Positions 23,006-35,738 of a stretch of DNA of 64,000 nt are shown piece after piece. The stretch is from Zizania palustris. Taxonomy: Eukaryota > Streptophyta > Magnoliopsida > Poales > Poaceae. The first letter of the stretch is position 1; each line of letters begins with the position of its first letter. The stretch covers positions 102,605-166,604 of the forward strand of contig JAAALK010001900.1 of NCBI GenBank assembly GCA_019279435.1, in the 5' to 3' direction. The notes beneath the pieces were generated by a model. That model saw only the letters and a program-made list of their open reading frames with translations. It ran no database searches and was not told where the DNA came from. The position numbers were made by a program, and so were the translations under genes.

Positions 23006-26000
23006 ATCAATCAAACATAGAAATCAATTGTATTGTGAACATGGAAAAGGGGAAAATGTACTCAATTCTTTGATTTTTCTCACTTTATAGCACATTGAAT
23101 TAACGATTGTGCATAGACCAGTCCTCCAGAGATGTATTATTTTTTTACAAAGATTTATCAATAGTCTGATGATCTACATTTGAGCAGCACAAAATTGGTA
23201 CAGGGAAAAGGGAGGTAGTTCCAACTGTTGCAATTACAATAACTGGCATGTGAGCAACCAACAACAGGCTGACTAATACCAACATTCTTACTGCAAGAGC
23301 TCAAGTCCAACCATCTCATCTCATATCCTAATGAAAATTGAAGGATCCTGCCATTTTCTTGTTGAGACAGCTGTTTTTTGACAACCACTATTCCTAAAAT
23401 GAAATCTCACTGGGTGCATGGAATGTCCGTCCACGGCATATGGCTTCCAGGTTCTCTCCCGCGTAAGAACAGAGTGGAGAAACTTCAACACCTGAAGTAC
23501 AAGTGAAGGTATCATATAATCAGTAAATTTCCAAAAGAAAACACTTGCTGACAGTCCTAAAAAATTTCTAAATATAAATATACAGGCAGACCATTACCTG
23601 TCATATACAATGGCACAGAATGAGTCAAAAAGCCACCTGCAGCAACCACCCATCGGCTGTGAAGGCGGAGCAGCATTAATCTGGCGCTATCAGGAGTATC
23701 ATAAGTTGCGCCATTAGCATTCTTTACTGGTGCAAATTCCTCCTCCCTCAAAATCTAGAATATTAGGTGCCAGCAATACCAATGAGATCTTTTTCAAGCA
23801 AATGTTTGCTTTCAGTAATAAAATAGAAGAACTTGACAGAAATCGTGAATAAGAAGTCAAACCTCAAATAGAGCTGTTGATGGTGAATAGGTGAACACAT
23901 CAAATATAAACTGTTCAAGCTTTAGGCCTGTTGTGTACCCATGGATTGAAGGAATCTTCTTCTCCGCTAAATGATAGCTGGGCATTGGATTTTAAAATTA
24001 AGAACAGAACATGGAGTGAATTGTAATTTGATACTGAATTAGTGATTGGTGTAAGATATGCAACAATTACATTGCAGGAAGAAAAAAAGGATAAAATACA
24101 AGAGACTGTATCATAAGACACTAGTAACAAATGATTTATCATATAAATCAACACAATAATATCTGTTCTATTATTAAACAAGAGTAAAACAAGCTCTATG
24201 TTCTGATCTCTCTCAAGGGCTAGAAATAACATGCTAATTAGGAGAGAAAAAGAAAAAGAAACATGCATATTTTTGATTGTGGTGGTTCAGATTCTGACAG
24301 TATAGATTAATTGAAAGATTTGTGTAAGAATATTTTATATTTAGCAATAGGCACAAGAGTATAACTCTATTTCCAAAAAAATACACAAAATCTACCTGAA
24401 CAATTGTCGTTTTTCTATAAATTATGTTAGAATCTAGCCATACAATTCAGAAGAAAATCCGGCTAGTTCTCTATATTACTAAATAAATTGATAAAATAAA
24501 TTACACTGGTGAGAAGCTTGCTATAATTGAACTTACAATAAGAAAAGGAATCTCTAATTACTATGTTAATCACCTATGCTTAAACCTCTACTTTTTGTAT
24601 GGGAATAAATGTTGGAATGGAAAGAAACATCATGAATACATAGAGTGCATGAACAAAACAGTTCTTCAATGAGAATACTCACATGCTATCCTTTTCAAGA
24701 CTATTTGTTACTTGATTTAGAAAATCCAAAGTGAACATATGCAAACATACCTGCCAAAACAAAAGGAACACAAAATTACAGAGGATGAGGTGGCACCCTG
24801 GGGGGAGAAGGGGATTAGAAGAAACATACATTGCTCCAACAATAACGAAGGCGTCCTGTTGTTTGATTGATTTCAGTAGTCATAGTTGCATCCATTTCAC
24901 TGTACTCAACTACTGAAAGAGGTCCACCCCTGCCGCGCTGAACAAACACTCCAACTTTCTCCTGTGGATAGGCCTTTAACAACACAACATAATAATGAAA
25001 AAAACCAATGAGGTGAATAATTGGAGCCCAAGAATAACTTATCATTCTGCTAGGAATTGGATAATGTACTGTCATACCTTCCTTACAACCTTTGCAGCAG
25101 CGGACACACCCTTGTCAATGAAATATCCTAGGAATGTTGGATCTGCAACACGGACCTATATCGAAGAGAATCATTGTTATTAACAGATGGAGAAGCTCCA
25201 TTATGATATTTCAAAAAATAATGTACGCACCAATACATTGTCAACTCCATAGCAATCTACATATTTGATCCCTTTTCCAGCCATATCATCCAGCAGCCTT
25301 TGATATTTTAGAGCTGAGGCATGATAAAAAAGAAATAAATAACATAATTGTTATTAACATCAATAATACACACCAGCTCCATTGTGATATAAAGAATTAC
25401 CAGCATATACTCCACCGTTGCCATCAGGAGCCCTTGCTACCTAGTTTTAAAGTTTCAACAGGATGTTGCAAAAGATATCATTACCCCCAGAAGATAGCAT
25501 CGTTGAAACAAATTTATTATCACAATACTTGTATTTTGATTCAGACAGTCCAACACTGGTTCAGTTGCAATGGACAAAATAATGCATGCTGTGCTGAATG
25601 GGAGTGAAACACAGAATTAAATAAAGCAAGACAAAAATTACCTTATATGGTGTTTCCATAATAAACCTTCCATCAGCTGAAACACATGGGAGAGTACCTT
25701 GCTGGAAAAAGTGGACCTACAAATAATGTGCCAAACATAGTTCTTAGCAGTGAAATAAGAGGTTATGTTTGAACTTTACTGAAATTTGTGATCATAACAA
25801 AGAATCAAGTAACCATCCTTACTTGGTCAGGCTCCAATCCAAAATATCTACGACTTTCAAAAATTTGCGAGTGGCTTCATCAGTAAAGGGGCTAGTCATT
25901 ATATACCAGTGGATTTGCACAGTATTACCTGAGGCTTCACACATCTAACATATTGAGCATAAGAAAATTAAAGAAAGAGGAAAACAGTTTAATGTCATGC

Positions 26001-26285
26001 TCAACTAAATTACCATCAGTGGACTGAGCAGCCAGCTTCTGTATGCACAAAATTCGTTCCGCTTGAAGTTGGAAAAGTGACTTCCCAGATGGAAGCCCAA
26101 TGCCTAAGGAGAAATCAGAGGAAAAACAATGCCACATCCATTAAGATCAATGAACAATTCAAAGCAAACTACAACTTAAGGTATAACTCCAAAATACTCT
26201 TAACATTATCAAGATAATAGTGTCAACAATAAATGCAGTAAAATACCTGCAAATGTTTTTTTTAAATCTACTTTCATAATAAACA

Positions 26286-26413
26286 TGTTAAGGCCCATAT
26301 ATATATATAAGGCCCATATATCATCTAAGTCATCTAGGCCCATCTCATGGCTATATATATATACATCCACCTTAATGGTGGGATTATCTTCTCTCTAATT
26401 GAGGTTAGTAACA
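26286..26413 (+). repeat. 5' LTR of the intron-4 copia element (128 bp)
   Basis: TGTTA...TAACA termini. It matches the 3' LTR except for the length of an AT microsatellite near its start and one or two substitutions (GGCCC versus GGCTC). Unusually short for an LTR. Confidence 0.93.
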
Positions 26414-26863
26414 TGGTATCAAGAGCTAAGGTTAGGGTTAGGGATCTCTAATCCCGATCTGTTTTTTTCCCCTGTTTCCACCTCCACCTTGTCTCCCCGA
26501 TCCGCCGTCGCGGCTCCTCTTCCTGCCGCCGTCGCGGCCCGTCCGGCCACCGTCGCGCCCCCCCCCCCTCCGGCCGCCGTCGCGGCCCCTGCGGAGCGTC
26601 CCGACCGCCGCCGTCGCGGCTCCTCTCCCGGCCGCCGTCGAGGCTTCTCTCCCGGCCGCCGTCGCGGCGCCTCCGGGCTGTCCCGTCGGGACCTGCTTCT
26701 GCCTCGGCCTGCTCCTGCCTCGCCGTCTCGGCCGTCCAGCCACCGTCGGGTCTCGCCGTCGCGACTGCTGCGTGCCCCAAGCCGGTCCCCGCTGCTACTG
26801 CGTGCCCTCTGCTGCTGTTTTATTTTACATCTGTTCTGTGTTCTCTTTTTTTTTGTGGCTGCC

Positions 26864-29800
26864 ATGACTCAATCTAGTGCTATTGCCATCCCTATCAAAC
26901 TCGATGGTCACAATTATCGAGAATGGGCTTTTTCTGTGAAAACTGTGTTGAGAGGTTATGCCCTTGCATCTCACTTGACTGATGCTCCTCCCATTGATAA
27001 GTCAACAGATGGTTCTGATGCTGCAGAAATCAAGACCTGGCAGAATAATGATGGCAGAGTTATGAGTGCCATTGTCACAAGTATGAAGGAGTCCTTGATT
27101 ATGAGTCTTGAGCATCACAAGACTGCTAAGGAGATGTGGGATTATTTGCAGCGCCGATATGTTCAGAATAGTGGTGCTCTGCTACATACTCTCATGACAG
27201 GACTTCATGGTCTTCAGCAGAATGATCTCTCCATAGATGAGTACTACACTGCCTTTGATCGCTTGATGGGACCATTGCTCTCCATGGTTCCTCAGTGCAC
27301 TAGGGGATGTTCAGGCTGTTGTGATCAAAAGAACAAGTTCATTGAGAAGTTTCTTATGTATCAGTTTTTTCATGGTCTCAGATCATACTTTGAGTCTATC
27401 CGTATGCAACAGCTCAGTAACCCTGTCACTCCATCCATTGCTGATGTTTTGTCTGCCCTGATTGCTGAAGAGACCCGTCTTCATTCACTTGCGTCTGCTC
27501 CAATATCAGTGCCCCACAGTGTACTTGCAGCTTCTTAGAGGTCCAGCCCAGCTACAGGTGGCTCTTCTGAGGGTACTCTGTGTGACCATTGCAAGAAGAC
27601 TGGTCATCGTTCGGAGAACTGCTTTGTTCGGTATCCAGAGAAGTTGGCTGAGTATCGTGCACGCCGTGCCCGTGGGTGTAGTACCTCCAAAGGTTTTGTG
27701 TCCATTGCTGTTGCCTTCCCTGTCAGTGCTGCTCAGTCATCTTGGGTTCTTGATTCATGAGCTTCTTTTCATGTGACATCTGATCAATCTCAATTGGTTG
27801 CTTGCAAGCCGGTCACTGATGGTGCTTCTGTTCAGACAGCTGATGGTACATCTTGCCATATTACTCATCAGGGTTCACTTTGCAATTCTCAGTTTTCTGT
27901 ACCTAATGTTTCCTTTGTACCACAGTTGTCCATGAATCTTCTTTCAGTAGGTCAAGTCACAAACCATAATTGTTTTGTTGGATTTGATGACTCATCTTGT
28001 TTTATTCAGGATCGTCGAAGCGGGATTGTGATTGGGACTGGCCATCGCCATAGAGGTGCCCCTAGCCTCTATGTTTTGGACACCTTGAGGCTTCCTTCTT
28101 CCGCTGCTTCTACCGCTCAGGTGTCATCCGTTGCATCGGCACCTACCTCTTCCTTCGCCAAGTGGCATCATCGTCTTGGTCATCTATGTGGGTCTCGGTT
28201 ATCTACATTAATAAATAAAGGTTGTTTAGGTCCTACATCTATTGAGTCTAGTTTTCATTGTAAGGGTTGTAAGCTTGGCAAACAGATACAACTTTCATAT
28301 CCCTCTAGTACTTCCTACTCTGCTAGACCTTTTGATCTTGTTCATTCCGATGTATGGGGTCCTGCCCTCTTTGTTACAAAGGGTGGTCATAAGTTTTATG
28401 TCATTTTTATTGATGATCATTCTCGATATACTTGGATTTATTTTATGAAACATCGTTCTCAATTGCGTTCCATTTATCAGTCTTTTGCTCGCATGGTTCA
28501 TACTCAGTTCTCTACCTCCATTAATTTTTTCGCTCTGACTCTGGTGGTGAGTATTTATCTGATTCTTTTCGCTAGTTCTTGACCGCTGAAGGCACCCTTG
28601 CTCAGCTCTCATGTCCTGGTGCCCATGCTCAGAATGGTGTTGCTGAACACAAACATCGCCATCTCATAGAGACTGCTCGCACCCTTCTGATTGCCTCTTT
28701 TGTTCCTTCGCATTTCTGGGGCGAAGCTGCTTCCACTGCTGTTTATCTCATTAACCGACAACCTTCATCCAAACTGTCTGGCAAGAGCCCCGGTGAAGTC
28801 CTTTTTGGTACTCCTCCTAGGTATGATCATCTCCGGGTGTTTGGGTGTACGTGCTATGTTCTGCTTGCACCTCGTGAGCGAACTAAGTTGACAGCCCAAT
28901 CTGTTGAGTGTGTTTTTCTAGGATATAGTCCTGAGCATAAGGGTTATCGTTGTTATGATCCTTCTTCTCGTCGCATACGTATCTCTCGTGATGTGACTTT
29001 TGATGAGAATTGTCCATTCTTTTATAACCAGTCTACCCAGTCATCCTATTCTCCCACAGAGTCCACATCGTTTATGTGTCTCCCTCTACCCAACGATCCT
29101 TCCCCACCCACCACAGTTGCACCTCCACATTCTAAACCACCCATCATACATGTTTACACTCGTCGTCCCACTAATCCCATAGATTCTCCATCGAATCCTA
29201 ACTCGGCCAGTCCTAATGTACTTGTTTCTGATGATTCTAACATACTTGATGAGTCACATGCTATCTCTGATGAGTCACAGGTTGGTTCGAGATACAATCT
29301 ACGAGATCGTGCTACTATTGAGCCTCCTGACAGGTTCGGTTTCCCATGTGTAAGTGCCATCGTTGATGAGCCATCCACTTATCAAGAAGCCTCTAGTAGT
29401 CCGGAATGGCAACTTGCTATGTCTGAAGAGCTTGCTGCCCTGGATCGTATTGGCACTTGCGATATTGTTCCATTACCCTCACATGCATTACCAATTACAT
29501 GCAAATGGGTGTTCAAAATTAAGACCAAGTCAGATGGCACTATTGGGAGATATAAAGCTCGTCTTGTTGCTAGAGGTTTTCAGCAGACTCAGGGTGTGGA
29601 TTATGATGAGACCTTTGCTCCTGTTGCCCACATGACTACTGTTCGTACTCTGATTGTCGTAGTTGCTACCTGTTCTTGGACTATATCTCAGATGGACGTC
29701 AAGAATGCTTTTCTTCATGGTGATTTGCATGAGGAAGTTTATATGCAACCACCCCCAGGCGTTGATGTACCCTCTGGACATGTTTGTCGTCTTCGTCGTG

Positions 29801-30888
29801 CTTTATATGGTCTTAAACAAGCTCCACGTGCTTGGTTTGAGCGCTTTGTCACTGTGATAAGAGCTGCTGGTTTTTCTCCCAGTGATCATGATCCTGCCTT
29901 GTTTGTTCATCTCTCGTCACATGGACGCACTTTGCTTCTTTTGTATGTGGATGATATGTTGATAACGGGTGATGATGGGGAACATATTTCTCAGGTGAAA
30001 AAGCAACTTAGTGAGCAATTTCTGATGTCTGACCTAGGACCTCTCAGCTATTTCTTAGGGATTGAGGTTTTACATTCTACCAAGGGCTATTATCTTTCTC
30101 AGTCCAAATATATTCGAGATCTTATTTCTCGTTCTGGAATTACTGATAATTGGACGGCTGTAACACCTATGGATCTTCATTTACAGCTTCGTCCTACTGA
30201 TGGCACACCTCTTGAGGATCCCTCTCGATATAGGCACATTGTGGGCAGTCTTGTTTATCTCATTGTTACCAGACCTGACATTGCTCACGCTGTCCATATT
30301 TTGAGTCAGTTTGTGAGTGCTCCTACTTCGGTTCATTTTGAGCATTTACTTCGTGTGCTGCGATATTTACAAGGGACATCATCTCAGTGTTTGTTTTATG
30401 CTCGTGATAGTCCGCTTCAGCTTCATGCTTACTCGGACTCCACTTGGGCGAGCGATCCGATAGATCGCCGCTCTATCACTGGTTATTGCATTCTTCTTGG
30501 TTCTTCTCTTACATGGAAGTCCAAGAAGCAGGCAGCGGTGTCTCGCTCCAATACAGAGGCAGAACTTCGAGCACTTGCTATTACCACATCTGAGATTATA
30601 TGGCTTCGATGGTTGTTGACAGATTTTGGTATATCTTGTGTTGATCCTACACCTCTTCTCTGTGATAATACTGGAGCCATACAGATTGCTAAGAATCCTG
30701 TGAAGCATGATCTTACAAAGCACATTGGTGTTGATGCATCATTTACTCGGTCTCATTGTCATCAGAAGACTATTGCTCTTCAGTATGTGCCATCCGAATT
30801 ACAAGTTGCAGATTTCTTCACTAAAGCACAGACTCGAGAGCAACATCGGCTTCATTTGCTCAAACTCAGTGTTTCCGATCCACCTTGA
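26864..30888 (+). pseudogene. Copia gag-pol polyprotein, disrupted
   Basis: Order gag, protease, integrase, reverse transcriptase, RNase H, as in Ty1-copia. Seen: a UBN2-type gag from MTQSSAIAIPIKLDG; a CX2CX4HX4C zinc knuckle near 27575; a protease site where the Gly codon of DSGA is now TGA (27758); a GAG-pre-integrase and integrase core ending at a frameshift near 28530 with a TAG at about 28573; then an uninterrupted frame (about 28579-30888) with the RT signatures KARLVARGF, YDETFAPVA, KNAFLHG, LYGLKQAPRAW and YVDDML, and the RNase H block YSDSTWASD...KKQAAVSRS. A further TAG closes gag at 27536. These lesions mean no full polyprotein can be made. Confidence 0.93.
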
Positions 30889-30901
30889 GTTTGAGGGGGG
30901 G

Positions 30902-31043
30902 TGTTAAGGCCCATATATATATATATATATATATATATAAGGCTCATATATCATCTAAGTCATCTAGGCCCATCTCATGGCTATATATATATACATCCAC
31001 CTTAATGGTGGGATTATCTTCTCTCTAATTGAGGTTAGTAACA
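30902..31043 (+). repeat. 3' LTR of the intron-4 copia element (142 bp)
   Basis: Copy of the 5' LTR with an expanded (AT)n run after GGCCC. Ends TAGTAACA and is followed by GAACA, a near match to the AAACA before the 5' LTR. Confidence 0.93.
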
Positions 31044-32369
31044 GAACATAGGTCAAAAAGAACATGGAAATTTAACATCAAAATTTTACTGATGAAATAT
31101 ACAATGAGAAAATAATGTAACAAAATAGTAGGTGATAAAATAACATTTATTTGTAGTCACATCTAAATAATATTAATGGCACATCCACAGTCGAAGTAGC
31201 ATGCAACAACTTAAGTATGAAGACTTACTGAAGCATCCCTTAGGATCAGAACTGCCAAGCCTTGTTCCCTGTCCACAATTAAAGTGAGATAGATGTTGGA
31301 TAAGTGAGATTTTTTTCTTCGGTATGCAGTACATAGATCTTTTTTCCATAATTCCGTTATGCGATTTTCAGGAGTTTTAGTACCTGACCACCAGCCAAAA
31401 GGACAACAGCCAACTTGCCCTCTGAAATGGCTTTCAAGCCCCTCTTCCACCACCTCTGTTTGTCCTCATGAGTTCTATCTTCCAAGGTCGAGACACTTGA
31501 CTCTGGCACATGCTCAACGGCTGGCACAGGAACACCTGTGCTTCCGAGCACCATCACATGAGTCAGAATTCAGAAAATTCACATGGTATACATAAGCATG
31601 GTCTCTGGATGAATAATCTCGCACCTTGTGTTCTGAGCGAGCATCGAATGATCCGGTCGATCCTAGCAAGATCTAAGCTCTGAAACGCAGTTCATGAAAC
31701 TCAGTAACCATGATCATTGATCAATAAGGAAAGACTTAAAAGGAAAAAAAATGCATTGCTATCAATTCTCTTTGACACGAGATCACAATCAACTGCATTA
31801 ATTAAATTACATAGTTGATGAAGTATGGATGCAAAGTGCCACACTAAATATCTTGGCTTCTTTTAACTACTATCTTTTCTGAGATCAGTAACCCATCTGA
31901 CACGAAATTTTTTAACTACCAATTCTGGCACAATTGCAACGCAAAATTAAATATTTTCGCATGCTTCAATAAAAAAATATATATTATCTTGCTCAAAACC
32001 AAATCTTCATTCATGCGGCATACCAACTCGAAACCGAGTGAATATTTAGGTATCACCACCCGAGCGCAAAAAGCAAGCATTTTTCACGCACGATTGAACC
32101 CAAAGATGGATAGAGAGAGAAAGCGAGCGAGCGAGCCAGGATCTTGGGTGTGTCGCGGCTCACTCACCTCAATGTCCCGGAGTAGGAAGTCCCGCTCCTC
32201 GGGCGCGAGCTCGTCCCAGAGCGCGAAGGCGCCCTCCTGGCCGTAGTCCTTGAGCCTCTCCAGCAGCTCCTGCGGCGGCGCGGCTCCCCACCTCCCCACC
32301 GGCGCCGGCGCCCTCGCCGCCACCACGATCTCCGCCATCTCCCGGCTCGAGGAAGGATCGAGCTGGTCC

Positions 32370-32370
<1 letters not shown>

Positions 32371-32414
<44 letters not shown>
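32371..32414. repeat. (GA)n microsatellite in the UAP leader
   Basis: About 22 uninterrupted GA repeats, 33 bp upstream of the UAP start codon, so a (CT)n tract in the transcript leader or core promoter. Such tracts are frequent in plant 5' leaders and are length-polymorphic. Confidence 0.9.
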
Positions 32415-32416
<2 letters not shown>

Positions 32417-33935
32417 CACGATGAGAGAAAGAGATCTGAGGATTGTGGTGGCGACTATGAGATCTTGAGGCGATTGGTAGGACGCCGGAGGCTGCGTTGA
32501 TTGGGTCGTCATTGCCACAGCGTTTGTGTTTGTCAGTGTGGAATGTGGTGGTGATCACTGATCAGTTCAATTCCATACTCACGTTCTCCTATGATATTCT
32601 ATCCGTCTAAAAATTTAGTCTTTCTTACTTAACTCCCGTATATGCTTTCAATCATAATAATCTAACCATTTTATATAAATTGAAATAAACTAGACAACTT
32701 ATTCTACCAATTTATTATAATTTGAAGTACAAATTATAACAATTTAATAAGTTAGTAGAATCCAACATTTTTTTTATAAACTGAATTGTTATAATCCAAA
32801 CTAAAATAAACGGGACCTTAAACACGTATATTATTTTGATCTATAAAAAGGTTATAATATTTTTCGGGTAGATGAGTGTGAGTCCAAAAGTATTTTAAAC
32901 TTAAAAATAATACATTTTAGAATAGATGGAGTAATTGCTCTAATGACATTTATAAATTAAATTAGAGATATGTCATATTTGATAAGGATCATATAGGTCT
33001 AGTTTGAAGAAAATCAACGAGGAAGGGTAAAGACTACCGCATGAAACCGTATATTAGATCATGATATATATATATATATATATATATGTTCAATTCCTAA
33101 TTTTAATTTAGTTAAAGTATACAATGCATGAGAGATACGTAAAATAATAAATACTAGGAGGGGACCAGCCGCTCGGTGTCCATGTCCAGGTCATCGTCCA
33201 CGTTGGCAGCGGGTAGGTCGTCTCGGAACCGGCTCCTCTACAGTCGGAAGGTTGACTGCAGAGGGCAGTTGGGCTCCGTAGCCGTCTGATCTTGATCGGA
33301 TGGTGTGAAGTCCCCTTCACTCTCTTCGAAGCCTCCTATGAAGTGGGTCCCACCTGTGCGAAGCCTCCCTCCCGCGTCCGTCCGATCGAAATCGGAGGGC
33401 GCTGAAGGGCAGACTTCCCTTTGTAGTTGGCGAGGCCGACTGCAGAGGATCTCGTTTGAGTCGTCTCGTCGTCGTCCTGGCGACGGGTGGCGAGCAGAGG
33501 GGTGGCGACAGCGAAAGATTTGCTATTTTGGCACTCTTAGAATGTACATTTTGTTATAATAACACTTCCGAAGCTGACATGTAGGACCATTTGAGTTAAT
33601 GAAAGTATGTCCAGATTTCAAAAATACGAAGTATCTTCTTTGGAGTGCTAAAATATCAAATCTCTCAAAGATGTGCACTTTATTATAATAGCACTTTTGA
33701 GGCTAACATTTAAGATTATCTAGGCCAATAAAAATAGATCTAAATGTCAAAAATATCGAACCACTTTCTTACGTAGCTCCGTCGACAGTGAGAGCAATGA
33801 ACTCAACGGTGAGCTGGTCCCTCTTACCGCTTTCCCCTTCGCATCCATCGCTTCCACCCTGTTTTTTTTTTTCAGAAACAGATTGCCGCGCACACCGACC
33901 GGAGGGAGATCGGGGGGAAAGCTTGGGCCAGCGAA
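32415..33935. other. Intergenic region UAP to HIG1-like fragment
   Basis: Holds the UAP promoter, a diverged MITE (about 32650-32820) related to the one at 14.2 kb, an (AT)n run near 33064, a GC-rich patch (33160-33500) with no recognisable coding, and two diverged copies of a roughly 115-bp AT-rich unit (about 33535-33760). Confidence 0.5.
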
Positions 33936-34206
33936 ATGGCGGAGGAGAAGAGCACACTGCAGGTTATGAGGGAGTGGGTCGTCGAGCACAAGCTCCGGTC
34001 CGTCGGTGAGCCATCTTTCCGTTTCCCCCATCTCTCTTTCTCTTTTGTTCGTTCTTGATGTCAAATCTGCTTCCTTTTTTCAAGGGACACTGTGGCTGAC
34101 GGGGGTCGTGAGCTCCATTGTCTACGACTGGTCGGGGGTCGTGTGTCATGGTGGAATTCTTTTATCTTTTTGTAGCTATGCATTCATCCTGCAATCTTTC
34201 TTGTAG
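33936..34206 (+). pseudogene. Truncated HIG1-domain (hypoxia-responsive, RCF/HIGD-like) gene
   Basis: Two exons, 33936-34005 and 34085-34206, give about 64 aa starting MAEEKSTLQVMREWVVEHKL and continuing SVG, TLWLTGVVSSIVYDWS. This is the N-terminal half of small plant HIG1-domain proteins of the inner mitochondrial membrane, which associate with respiratory complexes. After DWS the family continues with a second helix containing a KIIHARLHAQAL-like segment; here it is replaced by unrelated residues and a stop. No later exon was found up to 36 kb. The first exon, leader and splice sites look normal, so it may still be transcribed. I infer a broken duplicate; an unseen distant exon is less likely. 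Confidence 0.7.
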
Positions 34207-35738
34207 CTGTTGAAATCTTCTAGGTTCACCTGAACTAATTGTGAAGCACTAATAATTGTGTTTCATTTTTACGATTGAATTCACCCTGTGTGATTTGGGC
34301 TGACTTACCTCATCATATACAAAATTTCACTTAGCTATCTGCTTGTCAAGACATGAAAAAAAGATAACCGCAAATACAAGACTCGATATGCATAAATTCT
34401 GTCAAGAGAACTAAACAAAATAGTCTGCAATCCCAAATCTTAAGCCAAAAGAACACTGATACCATCTGTGTTGGTTCTGGATTGCAAACAACCAAACAAT
34501 TTCATCAGTAATCAAGTTATGTTAGTTATCCCAAACTTTTTTCCCCTACCAGTCTGCATATGTGCTTTGTCAGACCAAATCTGTTGGAATTATCTTCTAT
34601 GTGTTATTCTCATGAATTTATTTCAGTTCATTGTTATCCATCCCCACTATCTGTTTGGTAGCTCCATTTTAGTTCTCTAGAACCAGCAAGCAGGTTTGCT
34701 AATTGTTCATCTATAACATGGCACCCTCTTTGTAGAATAATATGAGGACACAATATACACTTGCATACTTCAAAAACAGTAATGTTAGAAGTTAGAACCA
34801 GTGTGGATAGTTCCATTAAATTGCACATCATTGTGAGCCTATCATAGAGAGGAGCAAGTTACTGCTATTTACAAAAAGGCAAGTGTCCATTTTCTTCTGG
34901 AACGGCCTCAACCAATCTCTTGACAGCAGACATACATAAGAGTAATCAAGTTATGTTAGTTATGACTTATCCCAAACCTTTTTCCCCTACCAGTCTGTAG
35001 ATGTGCTTTGTCAGGCCAAATCTGTTGGAATTATCTTCTATGTGTTATTCTCATGAATTTATTTCAGTTCATTGTTATCCAAGTTGATGCATTGAAGTTG
35101 AATCATGATAGTAATTAAAACAGTAATCTAATATGGATGCTACAAATTCATATAATATGTTTGTTCTGATACCTGTGAAACAATGTTTTAGACCATACAC
35201 TATGTTTTAGACCCTTTCTGACTTTTTGTCCATGATTTTCTTTATTTGGATTGCTTAGATGGAAAACTTAGATTTAGTTACAAATTTTTTTAAGGGTCTT
35301 TTAGATTGTGGCAGATAGGAGTTCTTACATGAATGGGAGTTTTTAAACAAGTTCATAAAAACTGAAACTGAGAAAAAGTGCATAGATTGACACTAAGATA
35401 ACTTTTCTGTGTGTAAATTCAGTTTAGCATTAAATACAGTGTCCATTGTTTTTTCTGTCAACTTATTTCAGTTAGCTTCTAAAGTTCTCATCAAGGTAGT
35501 TTCTCTTTTGCTACCTGTTCAGTTTGTATGTGTTTGTCTTCAAGCTATAAAGTGTTCAGTTTGTATGTGTTTGTATGCTGCTTAAGATATTTCAAAAAGA
35601 ATTTTTTAAATAAAATTAATAATCAAAGTTTGTAATAAAAATCAACGTCGTCGTTTAAAATTTAATGGATGCAGTATTTCCTATGCCTCCGTGACCTCGT
35701 TGTTGTTGTCGTATGCCACTTAAGATAAGTTCGTCAGT
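34207..35738. other. Non-coding region with a duplicated 140-bp segment
   Basis: A segment at 34508-34640 recurs at 34941-35081 in the same orientation (AGTAATCAAGTTATGTTAGT ... TTTCAGTTCATTGTTATCC), with a few substitutions and an 8-bp insertion. No coding exon recognised. Confidence 0.8.

Larger units (their letters stand above)
26286..31043 (+). mobile_element. Short-LTR Ty1-copia retrotransposon, decayed, in UAP intron 4
   Basis: About 4.76 kb between two near-identical short LTRs that begin TGTTAAGG and end TAGTAACA. A primer-binding site TGGTATCAAGAGC (initiator-tRNA-Met type) follows the left LTR, and a purine tract GAGTTTGAGGGGGGG precedes the right one. Flanking pentamers AAACA and GAACA are an imperfect target duplication. 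The coding region runs + while the host gene runs -. Broken frames show it cannot move by itself now. Confidence 0.95.
23394..32338 (-). pseudogene. UAP2: UDP-N-acetylglucosamine pyrophosphorylase, 15 exons, one frameshift
   Basis: Enzyme joining UTP and GlcNAc-1-P to UDP-GlcNAc in the cytosol. Exons (descending): 32338-32168, 31679-31625, 31535-31384, 31268-31229, 26103-26014, 25928-25823, 25716-25642, 25440-25401, 25313-25231, 25155-25078, 24973-24830, 24750-24683, 23977-23863, 23754-23598 and 23491-23394. Every splice site is GT-AG and phases agree for about 490 aa, except in exon 6, which is one base short (A-run 25859-25863). This shifts the frame inside the block after EATRKF and gives an early stop in exon 8. 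Seen: LAGGQGTRLG nucleotide loop across exons 3-4, LPSGKSLFQLQAERI, FFQQGTLPC, DNVLVRVADP and the terminal GENLEAICRGR. Intron 4 (about 5.1 kb) holds a Ty1-copia element in the opposite orientation. If the missing base is a sequencing error, this is an intact gene. The symbol is from memory of two rice UAP genes. Confidence 0.88.

Noticed and set aside
26419..26865. Long Arg/Gly/Ala-rich minus-strand frames in the copia leader
   Set aside because: Low-complexity antisense of the GC-rich untranslated leader of the element.
31211..31453. Separate small gene on the minus strand next to the copia 3' LTR
   Set aside because: It is UAP exons 3 and 4 read through their intron.
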